A DNA stretch of 64,000 nt from Candidatus Lachnoclostridium avicola (lineage in GTDB: Bacteria; Bacillota; Clostridia; Lachnospirales; Lachnospiraceae). Under the pieces are notes generated by a model. The model did not search any database. It was not told the DNA's origin and saw only the letters and a list, made by a program, of their open reading frames with translations. Position numbers and translations under genes: made by a program. The stretch is from NCBI GenBank assembly GCA_019114465.1, contig DXFM01000036.1, positions 1-64,000 of the forward strand, read 5' to 3'. This document shows positions 50,929 through 59,368 of this stretch, piece by piece. Positions within the stretch are counted from its first letter, which is position 1. Each line of letters opens with the position of its first letter.

Positions 50929-51927
50929 TTATTTCTTTACCGCCGTGCCGCCGAACACCGCCGACATTTCCATGTGATCCAGGGCCTCGTCCAGGGCCTG
51001 TACTTCCCCGGCAGAGAGAACCACATCCGCCGCCCCGGCATTTTCCTCCATCCTCTCTTCCCTGCGGGTCCCGGGGATGGGAACAATCCAGGGCTTTTTG
51101 CAGAGCATCCAGGCCAGGGAGATCTGGGCCGGCGTGGCCTTCTTCTCATCCGCCATGTGATGGAGAAGCTGGAGCAGCTTCTGGTTCTGATCCACCGCCT
51201 GATCCGTAAACTGGGGCATGGACGCCCGGTAGTCGTATTTCTGATCAAAATGCTCGCCCTTGCCGTAGCGTCCCGTCAGAAACCCGTTGGCCATGGGGGA
51301 GAACGCTACCAGACTCACCCCCAGTTCCTCCAGGGTGGGGAACAGAGCCTCATAATGGCGGGCCATCATGGAATACCGGTTCTGAACAGCTGTCACCGGA
51401 CAAACCCTGTGGGCGCGGCGCAGGTACTCCTCATTGGCCTCAGAAATCCCCCAGTGGGTGATTTTTCCCTCACGAATCAGATCCGCCATCACTTCTGCCA
51501 CTTCCTCCGGACTTACTTCCGGATCCACCCGGTGCTGGAAATACAGGTCAATATGGTCCATTTTCAGTCTGGACAGGGAACCGTCCACCGCCTTCCGGAT
51601 AGTCTCCGGCCGGGAGTCGGGAATCAGCGGATAGGGAACCGTTCCGCTTTCCAGGTCAAATTTCAGTCCAAATTTGGTGGCAATCACCACCCGGTTCTTG
51701 TAAGGAGCCAGAGCCTCTCCCACCAGCTCCTCGTTCACATGGGGATCCTGCGCCGTCCCGTAAACCTCCGCGGTATCAAAAAAGGTATATCCCATGTCCG
51801 CCGCCCGGCGCAGAAGGCGGATCGTCTCCTCTCTCTCCATGGGCGCCCCGTAGGCGTGGGAAAATCCCATGCACCCCAGTCCCACAGCAGAAACTTTCAG
51901 ATTCTTTCCAAGTACTCTCATTTTCAT
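50929..51927 (-). CDS. Aldo/keto reductase
   Basis: A 332-residue NADPH-dependent oxidoreductase of the AKR superfamily. The catalytic tetrad regions are visible: YTFFDTAEVYG (Asp, Tyr), ATKFGLKFDLES (Lys), YFQHRVDPEVSPEEV (His), and GWISEANEEYLRRAH-like KITHWGISEAN; the C-terminal PIPGTRREERMEENAGAADV binds the cofactor phosphate. The form resembles YajO/PhdJ-type AKRs. ATG at 51927 with AAGGAGGAA upstream. It lies downstream of the NAD(P)-binding protein gene on the same strand, separated by a palindrome. Confidence 0.92.
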   Translation of the reverse strand: MKMRVLGKNLKVSAVGLGCMGFSHAYGAPMEREETIRLLRRAADMGYTFFDTAEVYGTAQDPHVNEELVGEALAPYKNRVVIATKFGLKFDLESGTVPYPLIPDSRPETIRKAVDGSLSRLKMDHIDLYFQHRVDPEVSPEEVAEVMADLIREGKITHWGISEANEEYLRRAHRVCPVTAVQNRYSMMARHYEALFPTLEELGVSLVAFSPMANGFLTGRYGKGEHFDQKYDYRASMPQFTDQAVDQNQKLLQLLHHMADEKKATPAQISLAWMLCKKPWIVPIPGTRREERMEENAGAADVVLSAGEVQALDEALDHMEMSAVFGGTAVKK

Positions 51928-51970
51928 ATAATTCCTCCTTAAACTTGTCCTTGTTTCTGGCCTAATTATA

Positions 51971-52006
51971 AACAAATCGAGACCTCTGCAGAAGTCTCGG
52001 TTTGTT
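51971..52006 (-). terminator. Near-perfect palindrome between oxidoreductase genes
   Basis: AACAAATCGAGAC (51971-51983) and GTCTCGGTTTGTT (51994-52006) pair over 13 bases with one T/G step around CTGCAG. On the minus strand it ends in TTTGTTTA, so it may be the terminator of the gene at 52087; as DNA it could also be an operator for the aldo/keto reductase gene. Confidence 0.5.
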
Positions 52007-52086
52007 TGGCTGTTGAAACCTTTAAGTTTATACTGAAACGGAAGAACCGGTGTTTTGGGTTGAAAACGGGGGTTCGCCCTCTCTCC

Positions 52087-52716
52087 TTACGCTCTCACCA
52101 CGCTGATCCGCTGCTGGATGTGATTTCCCTTCACCGCCTCATCGATCATAGCCACTGCGTAGTCGGCATAGCTGATGATGCTCTCGCCTCTGGAGTTTAC
52201 CGTCAGCTCCTCGCCGCCCAGAATGTATTTTCCGGTCTTCTCGCCCTCCGCCTGGAAATCGGCCGCCGGGCTGATGTAGGTCCACTTCACGTCCCTGCGC
52301 TCCCGAAGCTCTGAGAGGGCCTTTGCCATAGCTGCGGCCAGAGGCTTGAAGGCGTCCGGGAAATCCGGGCCGTCAGCCACACAGGCCGTGTGCTCCGGAT
52401 TCACATACAGGCTTCCGGCTCCGCCTACCACCAGCAGGCGGGTCTCCGTTCCGGAGAGAATATCGCACAGATGCTTTAAGGACGTGCTGTGCTGGGGAAG
52501 AGTCTCCTCCGTCCAGGCGCCGAAGGCGTCGATCACCACGTCAAATCCCTTCAGATCCTCCGCCGTCAGCTGAAACAGATCCTTATTCAGCACCTTCTCT
52601 GCCGCGCTCCGGTTCTCTCCGCGCAACACTGCGGTCACATCCAGCCCTCTGTCCACAGCCTCCTGTACCAGAAGCTTTCCCTCTTTACCATTTGCACAAA
52701 CCACTGCGATCTTCAT
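52087..52716 (-). CDS. NAD(P)-binding oxidoreductase (YwnB-like)
   Basis: A 209-residue atypical short-chain dehydrogenase/NmrA-like protein. The N-terminal Rossmann motif IAVVCANGKEGKLLVQEA, the LLVVGGAGSLYVNP segment and WTYISPAADFQAEG fit the YwnB/YtfG-like group. Substrate unknown. Three in-frame ATGs (52725, 52722, 52716) follow GGAGG; the third has best spacing. Its promoter (52774-52802) contains the same palindrome as the promoter of the Rrf2 regulator just upstream, matching the ywnA-ywnB pairing known from Bacillus. Confidence 0.85.
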   Translation of the reverse strand: MKIAVVCANGKEGKLLVQEAVDRGLDVTAVLRGENRSAAEKVLNKDLFQLTAEDLKGFDVVIDAFGAWTEETLPQHSTSLKHLCDILSGTETRLLVVGGAGSLYVNPEHTACVADGPDFPDAFKPLAAAMAKALSELRERRDVKWTYISPAADFQAEGEKTGKYILGGEELTVNSRGESIISYADYAVAMIDEAVKGNHIQQRISVVRA

Positions 52717-52773
52717 AATCATCATACCTCCGTGTTATTTTTCTTTGTTGTAATGTTCTTTGTTACATTAAGC

Positions 52774-52811
52774 AATATAGCACCTCTTCATTGTAATGTC
52801 AATAGTTACAA
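52774..52811 (-). promoter_or_regulatory. Promoter and Rrf2-type operator of the oxidoreductase gene
   Basis: Minus strand TTGACA (complement of 52797-52802), 17 bases, TATATT (complement of 52774-52779). Palindrome TTGTAA...TTACAA (52791-52811) overlaps the -35 box, and a second related repeat TAATGT/ACATTA lies at 52751-52769. Confidence 0.75.
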
Positions 52812-52951
52812 CTTTTTTTATTTTTCCTGGGAAACACCTGTGGACGGAAGTTTTTGCAAATCCACCGTTATGCCGGGCGTATCGCGCAAAAAAACCGGGC
52901 ACAGCCCCTGGTCTATCCCAGAGGCCTGCACCCGGTACTGTCCGGTATTTT

Positions 52952-53398
52952 CTATCCCCGGCTTTCCTCTTTTATACAGTTTTCCGTATCCTTCATCACA
53001 CTCTCCAGAGTGATCCCCGCCATCTCCCGCTCCATGGCGTCCTGAATCTGCTTCAGCCTGCCGTCCAGCACCCGGTGGACGTTCCGGCCCACCGGGCAGT
53101 TGGGATTGGGATTTTCATGGAAGTGGAACAGCGCCCCCTCCTCCACACAGTCCACCGCCCGGTAAATATCCAGAAAAGTAATCTGATCCAGAGGCTTTGC
53201 CATGGAAGCCCCGCCGCTTCCTCTCTGCACCCGGACCAGGCCCGCAGCCTTTAGCTGGGACAAAAGCCTGCGGATCACCACCGGGTTTACCTGAATGCTG
53301 TCCGCCAGGAAGTCGCTGGTGATCTTATGGTCCTTCTCAAATATATGGATACACATAAATATGTGTACCGCTATGGTAAAACGGCTGGAAATCTGCAT
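52952..53398 (-). CDS. Rrf2-family transcriptional regulator (YwnA-like)
   Basis: A 148-residue winged-helix regulator. It starts with the family's MQISSRFTIAVHIFMCIHIF, has the recognition helix VNPVVIRRLLSQLKAAGLV and the wing RGSGGASMAKP. It lacks the three-Cys cluster of iron-sulfur IscR and keeps only one CP motif (NCPVG), as in YwnA/CymR-like members that sense disulfide or electrophile stress. ATG at 53398 follows GAGAGGGA. It likely controls itself and the gene at 52087 through shared palindromes. Confidence 0.88.
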   Translation of the reverse strand: MQISSRFTIAVHIFMCIHIFEKDHKITSDFLADSIQVNPVVIRRLLSQLKAAGLVRVQRGSGGASMAKPLDQITFLDIYRAVDCVEEGALFHFHENPNPNCPVGRNVHRVLDGRLKQIQDAMEREMAGITLESVMKDTENCIKEESRG

Positions 53399-53442
53399 AT
53401 GTTTCCCTCTCTTCCATGAATTCAAATATTTTTCATCTTTTC

Positions 53443-53481
53443 ATTATATCAGCGGCGAGATGTAATGTCAATGATTACATC
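53443..53481 (-). promoter_or_regulatory. Promoter and operator of the Rrf2 gene
   Basis: Minus strand TTGACA (complement of 53466-53471), 17 bases, TATAAT (complement of 53443-53448), an exact consensus. GATGTAAT (53459-53466) and ATTACATC (53474-53481) are perfect 8-base arms overlapping the -35 box and share TGTAATGTCAAT with the site at 52791. Confidence 0.8.
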
Positions 53482-53616
53482 ATGTGTTTTCCCATATGCC
53501 CGGATCTTCCGCTGACGTTTTTCCGGTATTTTTATGTCGCTCATTTATATCTGTACTATTTTTTTGTATTCAGCTATGATGAGAAAATATAGTAGTTTAC
53601 AACAGCGAGGTTTTAC

Positions 53617-53943
53617 ATGAAAGAAATCAATCCATTGGAGCGCATTCGCGGACTCTGTACCGAGAGGGGCTGGACCTATTACCAGCTTTCCAAAGCCTCC
53701 GGAATCCCCTACTCCACCTTAAACACCATGTTGCATAAAGATAATATGCCCTCCCTTCCCACTCTCCAGAAGCTGTGCCGTGGTTTCGGTATTTCTCTGT
53801 CAGAGTTTTTCGAAGCAGGAAGAAGCCAGAGGGGACTCACGGAGGACCAGAGCCGATGCCTGGCACTCTGCACCTCCCTGTCTCCGGAAGACCGGAAACT
53901 GGCGCTGGCTTTCATGAAGGGGCTGGCCAAAAAATTAAATTAA
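53617..53943 (+). CDS. XRE-family regulator with short C-terminal tail (108 aa)
   Basis: A 108-residue helix-turn-helix protein (about residues 8-65: RGWTYYQLSKASGIPYSTLN, then a PSLPTLQKLCRGFGISLSEF-like turn) with a C-terminal helix (LSPEDRKLALAFMKGLAKKL). Such small regulators are common in Clostridia genomes; the target is unknown. The start is an ATG after AGCGAGG. It lies upstream of the threonine aldolase gene in the same orientation, 120 bases apart. Confidence 0.83.
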   Translation: MKEINPLERIRGLCTERGWTYYQLSKASGIPYSTLNTMLHKDNMPSLPTLQKLCRGFGISLSEFFEAGRSQRGLTEDQSRCLALCTSLSPEDRKLALAFMKGLAKKLN

Positions 53944-54063
53944 GGAGATTCCGTCCGACTTTTTTCTCCCCCCGGCCCAACTGCGGCGCTTCTCTGGACT
54001 TTTCTTCCCGTTTGCGCTATGATGCTATGTAGACTTAATAGAACAAAAGGGAGGAACACCACT

Positions 54064-55083
54064 ATGTACAGCTTTACCAACGACTACAGCGAGGGCGCCC
54101 ATCCGCAGATTTTAAAGGCCCTCATGGAAACCAATCTCATCCAGCACACCGGATACGGCATGGATGAGGAGCACTGCGGCCGGGCCAGGGATCTGATCCG
54201 GAAGGAAATCGGCCGTGAGGACGCTGCCGTCCACTTTCTGGTGGGCGGCACTCAGGTCAACCTTACAGTGATTGCAGCGGCACTCCGCCCCCACGAGGCC
54301 GTGATCTGCGCCTCTACCGGACATATCAATGTTCACGAGACCGGAGCGGTGGAAGCCACCGGCCACAAAGTGCTCACCCTTCCGTCCCCGGACGGCAAAG
54401 TGACTCCGGCCATGGTGCAGGAGATTCTGGACGCCCATCCCGACGAGCACATGGTAAAGCCGAAGATGGTATATATCTCCAACACCACGGAGATCGGCAC
54501 CCAGTACACCAAGGCTGAGCTGGAGGCGCTCTCCCATATCTGCCGCAGAACCGGCCTGTTTCTGTTCCTGGACGGCGCCCGCCTGGGAGCCGCCCTCACC
54601 AGCAGCGCCAACGACCTGACCATGGCGGACATCGCGGCCCTCACCGACGTCTTCTATATCGGCGGCACCAAAAACGGCGCCCTGTTCGGCGAGGCGGTGG
54701 TGATCCTGAATCCGGTCCTGGACGAGGATTTCCGCTACATGATCAAGCAGAGAGGCGGAATGCTGGCCAAGGGATGGCTTCTGGGAATCCAGTTCGAGAC
54801 TCTGTTCACCGACGGCCTGTTCTACGAGATGGCATCCCACGCCACAGCCATGGCGGACAAGCTGAGAAAGGGGCTGGAGGAGAAAGGCGTCTCCTTCTAC
54901 TCCCAGTCTGTGAGCAACCAGCTTTTCCCCATCTTCTCCGACGAGACCATTGCCCGGCTGTCCAAGGACTTCTCCTTCAACATCCAGGCCCGCATGGATG
55001 AGAGCCATCAGGCCATCCGCCTGGTTACTTCCTGGGCCACAAAGGAAGAGGCGGTGGACGCCATTTTAGCTGCCCTGGACTGA
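54064..55083 (+). CDS. ltaE: Low-specificity L-threonine aldolase family enzyme
   Basis: A 339-residue PLP enzyme of the beta-eliminating lyase family, cleaving L-threonine/allo-threonine to glycine and acetaldehyde. Segments are YSFTNDYSEGAHPQIL, HFLVGGTQVNLTVIAAALRP, MVYISNTTEIGTQYTKAEL, LFLFLDGARLGAAL and the PLP lysine in FYIGGTKNGALFGEAVV. ATG at 54064 follows GGGAGGAAC. Length normal. A strong terminator at 55148 is shared with the convergent NhaC gene. Confidence 0.9.
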   Translation: MYSFTNDYSEGAHPQILKALMETNLIQHTGYGMDEEHCGRARDLIRKEIGREDAAVHFLVGGTQVNLTVIAAALRPHEAVICASTGHINVHETGAVEATGHKVLTLPSPDGKVTPAMVQEILDAHPDEHMVKPKMVYISNTTEIGTQYTKAELEALSHICRRTGLFLFLDGARLGAALTSSANDLTMADIAALTDVFYIGGTKNGALFGEAVVILNPVLDEDFRYMIKQRGGMLAKGWLLGIQFETLFTDGLFYEMASHATAMADKLRKGLEEKGVSFYSQSVSNQLFPIFSDETIARLSKDFSFNIQARMDESHQAIRLVTSWATKEEAVDAILAALD

Positions 55084-55147
55084 TTTTTCCCTCTGAGACA
55101 ATGGGATAGGGAAAGTCCCTTCCCCTTGCCGGACGTATTGCATAAAA

Positions 55148-55186
55148 ATGCTGCCCCGAAAGCCGGATCACCGGCCGGGACAGCAT
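55148..55186. terminator. Bidirectional terminator
   Basis: AAAAATGCTG and CAGCATTTTTT enclose an inner CCGG/CCGG-type stem; it ends both the aldolase and the antiporter transcripts. Confidence 0.8.
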
Positions 55187-55207
55187 TTTTTGTATGCCAA
55201 TATAAAT

Positions 55208-56641
55208 TTATGACTGGGAGTCCACCGGACGGTAAGTCCGCTTGCTGGGGATCTCCCCTGTTTTCCAGAAGAATTTTCCGGTAAAGGCATAAATGATTGC
55301 CAGAATGGGGCACAGCCAGCAGAACACCGCGTAGGGCAGATAGCTGAGCACCGGAACTCCCAGGGTTCCCGCCATGTAGACGCCGCACAGGCTCCATGGA
55401 ATTAAGGGAGAGACAATGGTTCCGCTGTCCTCCAGAGTCCTGGAGAGGGTCTGGGGCAGAAGGTCTCTTTTCTTGAACTCTCCGATGTACATACGGCCGC
55501 CCACCACGATGGCCAGCGTCTGGCTGGCGGTGGCCGCCAGCAGGATGATGCAGGACAGGATGACTGTGGTCACCAGACCGCCCAGGCTGCTGGTAAATAT
55601 CTTCAGCTTGTCCAGGAAAGCCTCCAGAAGTCCGGATTTTTCCATGATGGCTCCGTAGAGCATGCCCAGCATTCCCAGGGAAGCCGTCCACATCATGCTC
55701 TGGAGTCCTCCTCTGGAGAGAAGCACGTCAATGTCATAAATTCCCGTCTCTGACACATAGCCCGTATCCATGATGGTAGTGATCTCCGTCAAAGTGGTTC
55801 CCTGCACCGCCATGGCCAGAATGGCCGCCACAGCGCTGGAAATCAGCAGGGTGGGAATGGCGGGCTTCTTCATCACCGCCATGGCAATGACGATCACCGG
55901 CGGAAGAAGAACCACAGGATTCAAATTGAACACGGACTCCAGCGTATTCATGGTCATCTGGATGTCCTCGCTGTTCACATTGTGGGCCGTATACTGCATT
56001 CCCAGCACCGCATAAACCACCAGGGAAACGATCAGGGACGGTCCGGAGGTGTACACCATGGCCCGGATGTGGTCGAAAATGTCCGCCTCCGCCACAGCCG
56101 GCGCCAGGTTGGTGGTATCGGACATGGGAGACATCTTATCTCCGAAATAGGAGCCGGAGATGATGGCTCCCGCCGTCATGGCCGGATTGATTCCCAGGCC
56201 GCCGCCCACGGCAATCAGGGCAATTCCCACCGTACCTGCCGTGGACCAGGAACTTCCGGTAGCCACGGAGGTGATGCAGCACACCACGCAGCTGGCCACC
56301 AGGAACACGGCCGGATTGATCAGCTTCAGGCCCCAGTAGATGATCATGGGCACCGTGCCGCTGGCGATCCAGGAGCCGATGAGGATGCCGATGATCATCA
56401 TGGTCAGCGTGGGAGCCATACAGATCTTTCCGCCGTATTCAATATATCCGGCAATCTCATCCCAGGATTTTCCATTGATGGCCGCCACCGCCAGCGTCAC
56501 TGCCATGGACGCCAGCAGGTTGATATGTACCGGGATATCCAGCCACACAACGGAGAGAATCATGGAAATCAGCAGAAACAGAATGCAGAACAGCGCCCAG
56601 CCAAAGGGCATTTTCTGATTTTCTTTCGTCGGTTCACTCAT
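55208..56641 (-). CDS. nhaC: NhaC-family Na+/H+ antiporter
   Basis: A 477-residue membrane protein with about 11-12 helices. NhaC-family segments are IIGILIGSWIASGTVPMIIY, SVATGSSWSTAGTVGIALIA, GAIISGSYFGDKMSPMSDTT and PLIPWSLCGVYMAGTLGVPV. Members exchange Na+ for H+ or related organic ions (malate-lactate). It lies 31 bases downstream of the creatininase-family gene on the same strand, so substrate exchange linked to that hydrolase is possible. Start chosen at 56641 (GGGGGATGGAAG upstream); an in-frame ATG at 56668 is alternative. Confidence 0.9.
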   Translation of the reverse strand: MSEPTKENQKMPFGWALFCILFLLISMILSVVWLDIPVHINLLASMAVTLAVAAINGKSWDEIAGYIEYGGKICMAPTLTMMIIGILIGSWIASGTVPMIIYWGLKLINPAVFLVASCVVCCITSVATGSSWSTAGTVGIALIAVGGGLGINPAMTAGAIISGSYFGDKMSPMSDTTNLAPAVAEADIFDHIRAMVYTSGPSLIVSLVVYAVLGMQYTAHNVNSEDIQMTMNTLESVFNLNPVVLLPPVIVIAMAVMKKPAIPTLLISSAVAAILAMAVQGTTLTEITTIMDTGYVSETGIYDIDVLLSRGGLQSMMWTASLGMLGMLYGAIMEKSGLLEAFLDKLKIFTSSLGGLVTTVILSCIILLAATASQTLAIVVGGRMYIGEFKKRDLLPQTLSRTLEDSGTIVSPLIPWSLCGVYMAGTLGVPVLSYLPYAVFCWLCPILAIIYAFTGKFFWKTGEIPSKRTYRPVDSQS

Positions 56642-56671
56642 ACTTCCATCCCCCATTTCTTCCGTCATTCC

Positions 56672-57514
56672 TTAATAGTTCCAGCTCTTGTCATTAAACT
56701 CGTTGAACAGGTATTTCTCCGCCACCTGGGCAATCCATTTTGCATAGGCGTCGTAGCAGAGAATGCCCTCCTCCGCGTTGGCGTCCGCCGGGTCTCCGAT
56801 GTATCCCGGGCTGCGGTCCGTCTTCACCGGAACGTACACGCCCACAGCGCCTCCGTAATAGTGAAGTCCCGCCATCTTTGCCCCCTTGGGATCTTCGTCT
56901 GCGTAGTAGGGCTCTACCCCTTCTAAGTGCACCAGCTTCGGCACCGCCGCCATCACGCAGGCCGTCTCATCCTCTCCGCCGTGTCCCTGATGCTCCGCGT
57001 TGTTGAGCACCGTGGGCCAGAAATCGTTCATGGGCGGCACCCAGTCGGCCACCACGCTCATAATGCCGTACTGATCTGCCAGATCCTTGGCCGCCACATG
57101 AACGGCAGCCTCATTTTCGGAGTGGTTCAGGCAGAGAATAAATTTCTTGAAGCCGCTCTCATGGAGGCTCAGTACCAGATCCTTCACCATGGCAATAAAT
57201 GTGGACTGACTCAGATAGCAGTTTCCAAATACGGAATCCCTCTCGAATTTATTAGTCTGCACTCCGAAGGGCACTGCCAGCCCCGGCACAGACTTGATCC
57301 CCAGCTCCAGAAGGGCCTCGTAAACCTTGCGGATCAGCACGTTGGCCTGAAAATAATCCGCTCCCATGGGAAGATGGGACGCGTGGTTTTCAATGGCTCC
57401 AAAAGACAGAATCACTGTCTGCGTCTCCTTTAACGCCTCCTTCAGCTCCTCCGCCGTCATCTCCGCAATGGACTTCGGTCCTTTTACTTCATAAAGTGTC
57501 TCCCAGTTTTTCAT
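56672..57514 (-). CDS. Creatininase family protein
   Basis: A 280-residue metal-dependent amidohydrolase-like enzyme. The metal motif VILSFGAIENHASHLPMGAD matches the family's GSxEQHGxHLPxxTD, and CLNHSENEAAVHVAAKDL matches the NGHGGN region with changes; DETACVMAAVPKLV is the later Glu-rich motif. The altered residues make true creatininase activity doubtful. It is first in an operon with an NhaC antiporter. AAGGAGATAAGG precedes the ATG. Confidence 0.82.
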   Translation of the reverse strand: MKNWETLYEVKGPKSIAEMTAEELKEALKETQTVILSFGAIENHASHLPMGADYFQANVLIRKVYEALLELGIKSVPGLAVPFGVQTNKFERDSVFGNCYLSQSTFIAMVKDLVLSLHESGFKKFILCLNHSENEAAVHVAAKDLADQYGIMSVVADWVPPMNDFWPTVLNNAEHQGHGGEDETACVMAAVPKLVHLEGVEPYYADEDPKGAKMAGLHYYGGAVGVYVPVKTDRSPGYIGDPADANAEEGILCYDAYAKWIAQVAEKYLFNEFNDKSWNY

Positions 57515-57682
57515 ACCTTATCTCCTTTTATTCATCATTTTGTATATTTTTTGATTTTAAACGAATTACATGAATAAATATACACCCTTCCCTGCTGTCT
57601 GTCAACCACATATTTTTATCACAGAGAGGCCGTCTCCATGGCTTCCCCGCAGCCCGGCCGCCCCATTGGCTAACCCCATGAA

Positions 57683-57729
57683 AAAAACCGGGAGGAAAGA
57701 ACATCAGATGTTCTTTCCTCCCGGTTTTT
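57683..57729. terminator. Long perfect palindrome, bidirectional terminator
   Basis: Two 23-base arms (57683-57705 and 57707-57729) are perfectly complementary around one central base, beginning AAAAACCGGGAGG and ending CCTCCCGGTTTTT. It lies 35 bases after the stop of the cell-wall-binding protein gene. Confidence 0.85.
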
Positions 57730-57763
57730 ATCCGTCATTCTCTTTTCCCAGCCGCGGCAGATC

Positions 57764-59149
57764 TCAGTCGTAGTAGGCCGGTTCCACCGGATCCTCATAG
57801 TGGCCGTCTCCCGCCTTCTCTCCGTCAATCTCCGTCAGAATTCCGCTGCTGTTGGTGGTATACTTGATGCCATCCGCGTTCTTTACTGTGGTGGAACGCA
57901 TCACCTTGCCGCTGCTGGACACCACGTAATTGTTCCATCCTTCTCCGTCGGGAATGGAAACCACGTCGTACTTCATGCCGCTGTCCAACTTCTGAAGCTT
58001 GCCCAGATAGTAGAGATAGCCGTTGCGCACTCCCGTGAAGCCCTGACCGCTGTTGGAGAAGTAGAACTCGGAAACCGTTCCGTCTTCTTCCTCCAGCCGG
58101 ACTTTCTCGCCCTTGGTCATCATGCAGTTTGCCCGGTTGGTGCCGAAGGCGTAGGACGTGTACTCCTCAGAACTGCCGCCCACATATACCTTCTGAAGGC
58201 CGTATACCGGATTGCCCAGATCGTTGAACAGATAAGTCTCCCCGTTGATCTTCACAAGATCAGAGACGGAAGCCTCTCCCTTTGCCGGGCCCACTTCCGG
58301 TTCTCCCTTGCTGGAGAAGTAGAACCACTCCACCACTCCGTCATAGCCGGACAGCTCATCCGGCGGATAGAGGGCCAGCCAGCCTTTCTTTGCCCGGCCG
58401 TCCGGTCCGAAATAGGAGTAATCCGCGATGCTGCTGCCCGCATTCTGGGAATCTTTCATATTCACCCAGCCGGTCTGCATCTCCCCGTCTCCGTTGAAGC
58501 AGTAGTAATCGTCCCCGATCTTGTGGACGTCGCACTCATCCCCGGACACATCAGGGGTATACTTCTTTCCGTTGGCGGAAAAATAGTACCACACCTTGCC
58601 GTCGTCGTCCTCATCTCCGGGACGGATCTTCCCATCGTTGTACTCCTCGTCATCCGGCGACAGAAGGAGCTGCCATCCGGTGAGCATCTTTCCGCCGGCG
58701 TCACAGTAGTAGGTGTTGTCATCCACCCAGCCCGTCTGCATCACGCCGTCGTCGTCAAAATAGTACCAGTTCCCGTCGATCTTCTTCCATCCGTCGGTCT
58801 CCACCTTGCCGGAGCTGTCAAAATAGTACCAGAGATACCCGTCCACAGCGTCCTCGTCATCGCCGGCAATCCGCAGCCAGGAATTGGCGATCATCAGCCC
58901 ATCCCCATTGACATAGTAGGTATCGTCCACCCACTCGTTCACCGCCATCACGCCGCTGCCGTTTAAATAGCGCCACTGATTGTCCGCGCCCTTTTTCCAC
59001 TCGTCCCGGACAATGTAGCCCTGGGAATCGTAGTAAACCCATGTATCATTCTGTTTGCTCCACCCTTCCGCAGCCTGGGAAGTGATGGTGGCCGTCCCCG
59101 CCGCCAGCACGGCGGCCAGGGCAAACACCGTCAGCCCTCGTTTCTTCAT
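57764..59149 (-). CDS. Secreted cell-wall-binding repeat protein
   Basis: A 461-residue exported protein. A signal peptide (about 1-27, ALAAVLAAGTATITSQAAEG) is followed by at least eight choline-binding/glucan-binding-like repeats of about 20-25 residues with the W-x-YYD/NxxG pattern (WVYYDSQGYIV, WRYLNGSGVMA, WYYFDDDGVMQTGWV, YYCDAGGKMLTGW, YYCFNGDGEMQTGWV, YFGPDGRAKKGWL). No catalytic domain is seen, so it probably binds the cell wall or teichoic acid. It is a single gene, flanked by a terminator and a long promoter gap. Confidence 0.85.
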   Translation of the reverse strand: MKKRGLTVFALAAVLAAGTATITSQAAEGWSKQNDTWVYYDSQGYIVRDEWKKGADNQWRYLNGSGVMAVNEWVDDTYYVNGDGLMIANSWLRIAGDDEDAVDGYLWYYFDSSGKVETDGWKKIDGNWYYFDDDGVMQTGWVDDNTYYCDAGGKMLTGWQLLLSPDDEEYNDGKIRPGDEDDDGKVWYYFSANGKKYTPDVSGDECDVHKIGDDYYCFNGDGEMQTGWVNMKDSQNAGSSIADYSYFGPDGRAKKGWLALYPPDELSGYDGVVEWFYFSSKGEPEVGPAKGEASVSDLVKINGETYLFNDLGNPVYGLQKVYVGGSSEEYTSYAFGTNRANCMMTKGEKVRLEEEDGTVSEFYFSNSGQGFTGVRNGYLYYLGKLQKLDSGMKYDVVSIPDGEGWNNYVVSSSGKVMRSTTVKNADGIKYTTNSSGILTEIDGEKAGDGHYEDPVEPAYYD

Positions 59150-59368
59150 ACTGTATTTCCTCCATTTATGGGATAAGGGTATCCTCCCCCGTTTCTCTCG
59201 TCAAACATCCGCCGGGATGTACGTTCGCTATCTTACATTCTAACAATTTATGGAAAAATATTCAACCATCCCGTCGGGGAAATATCTTTCGATTTCTTTA
59301 CAATTTCTGCTTTTTCCGATATACTACTTGTATTTGAACACAATGAAAAATTCAGAAAGAGGATTATT

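Noticed and set aside
57764-59149. CRISPR-like or DNA-level repeats
   Set aside because: The repetition comes from protein repeats in the cell-wall-binding gene; the DNA copies are diverged and lack regular spacers.
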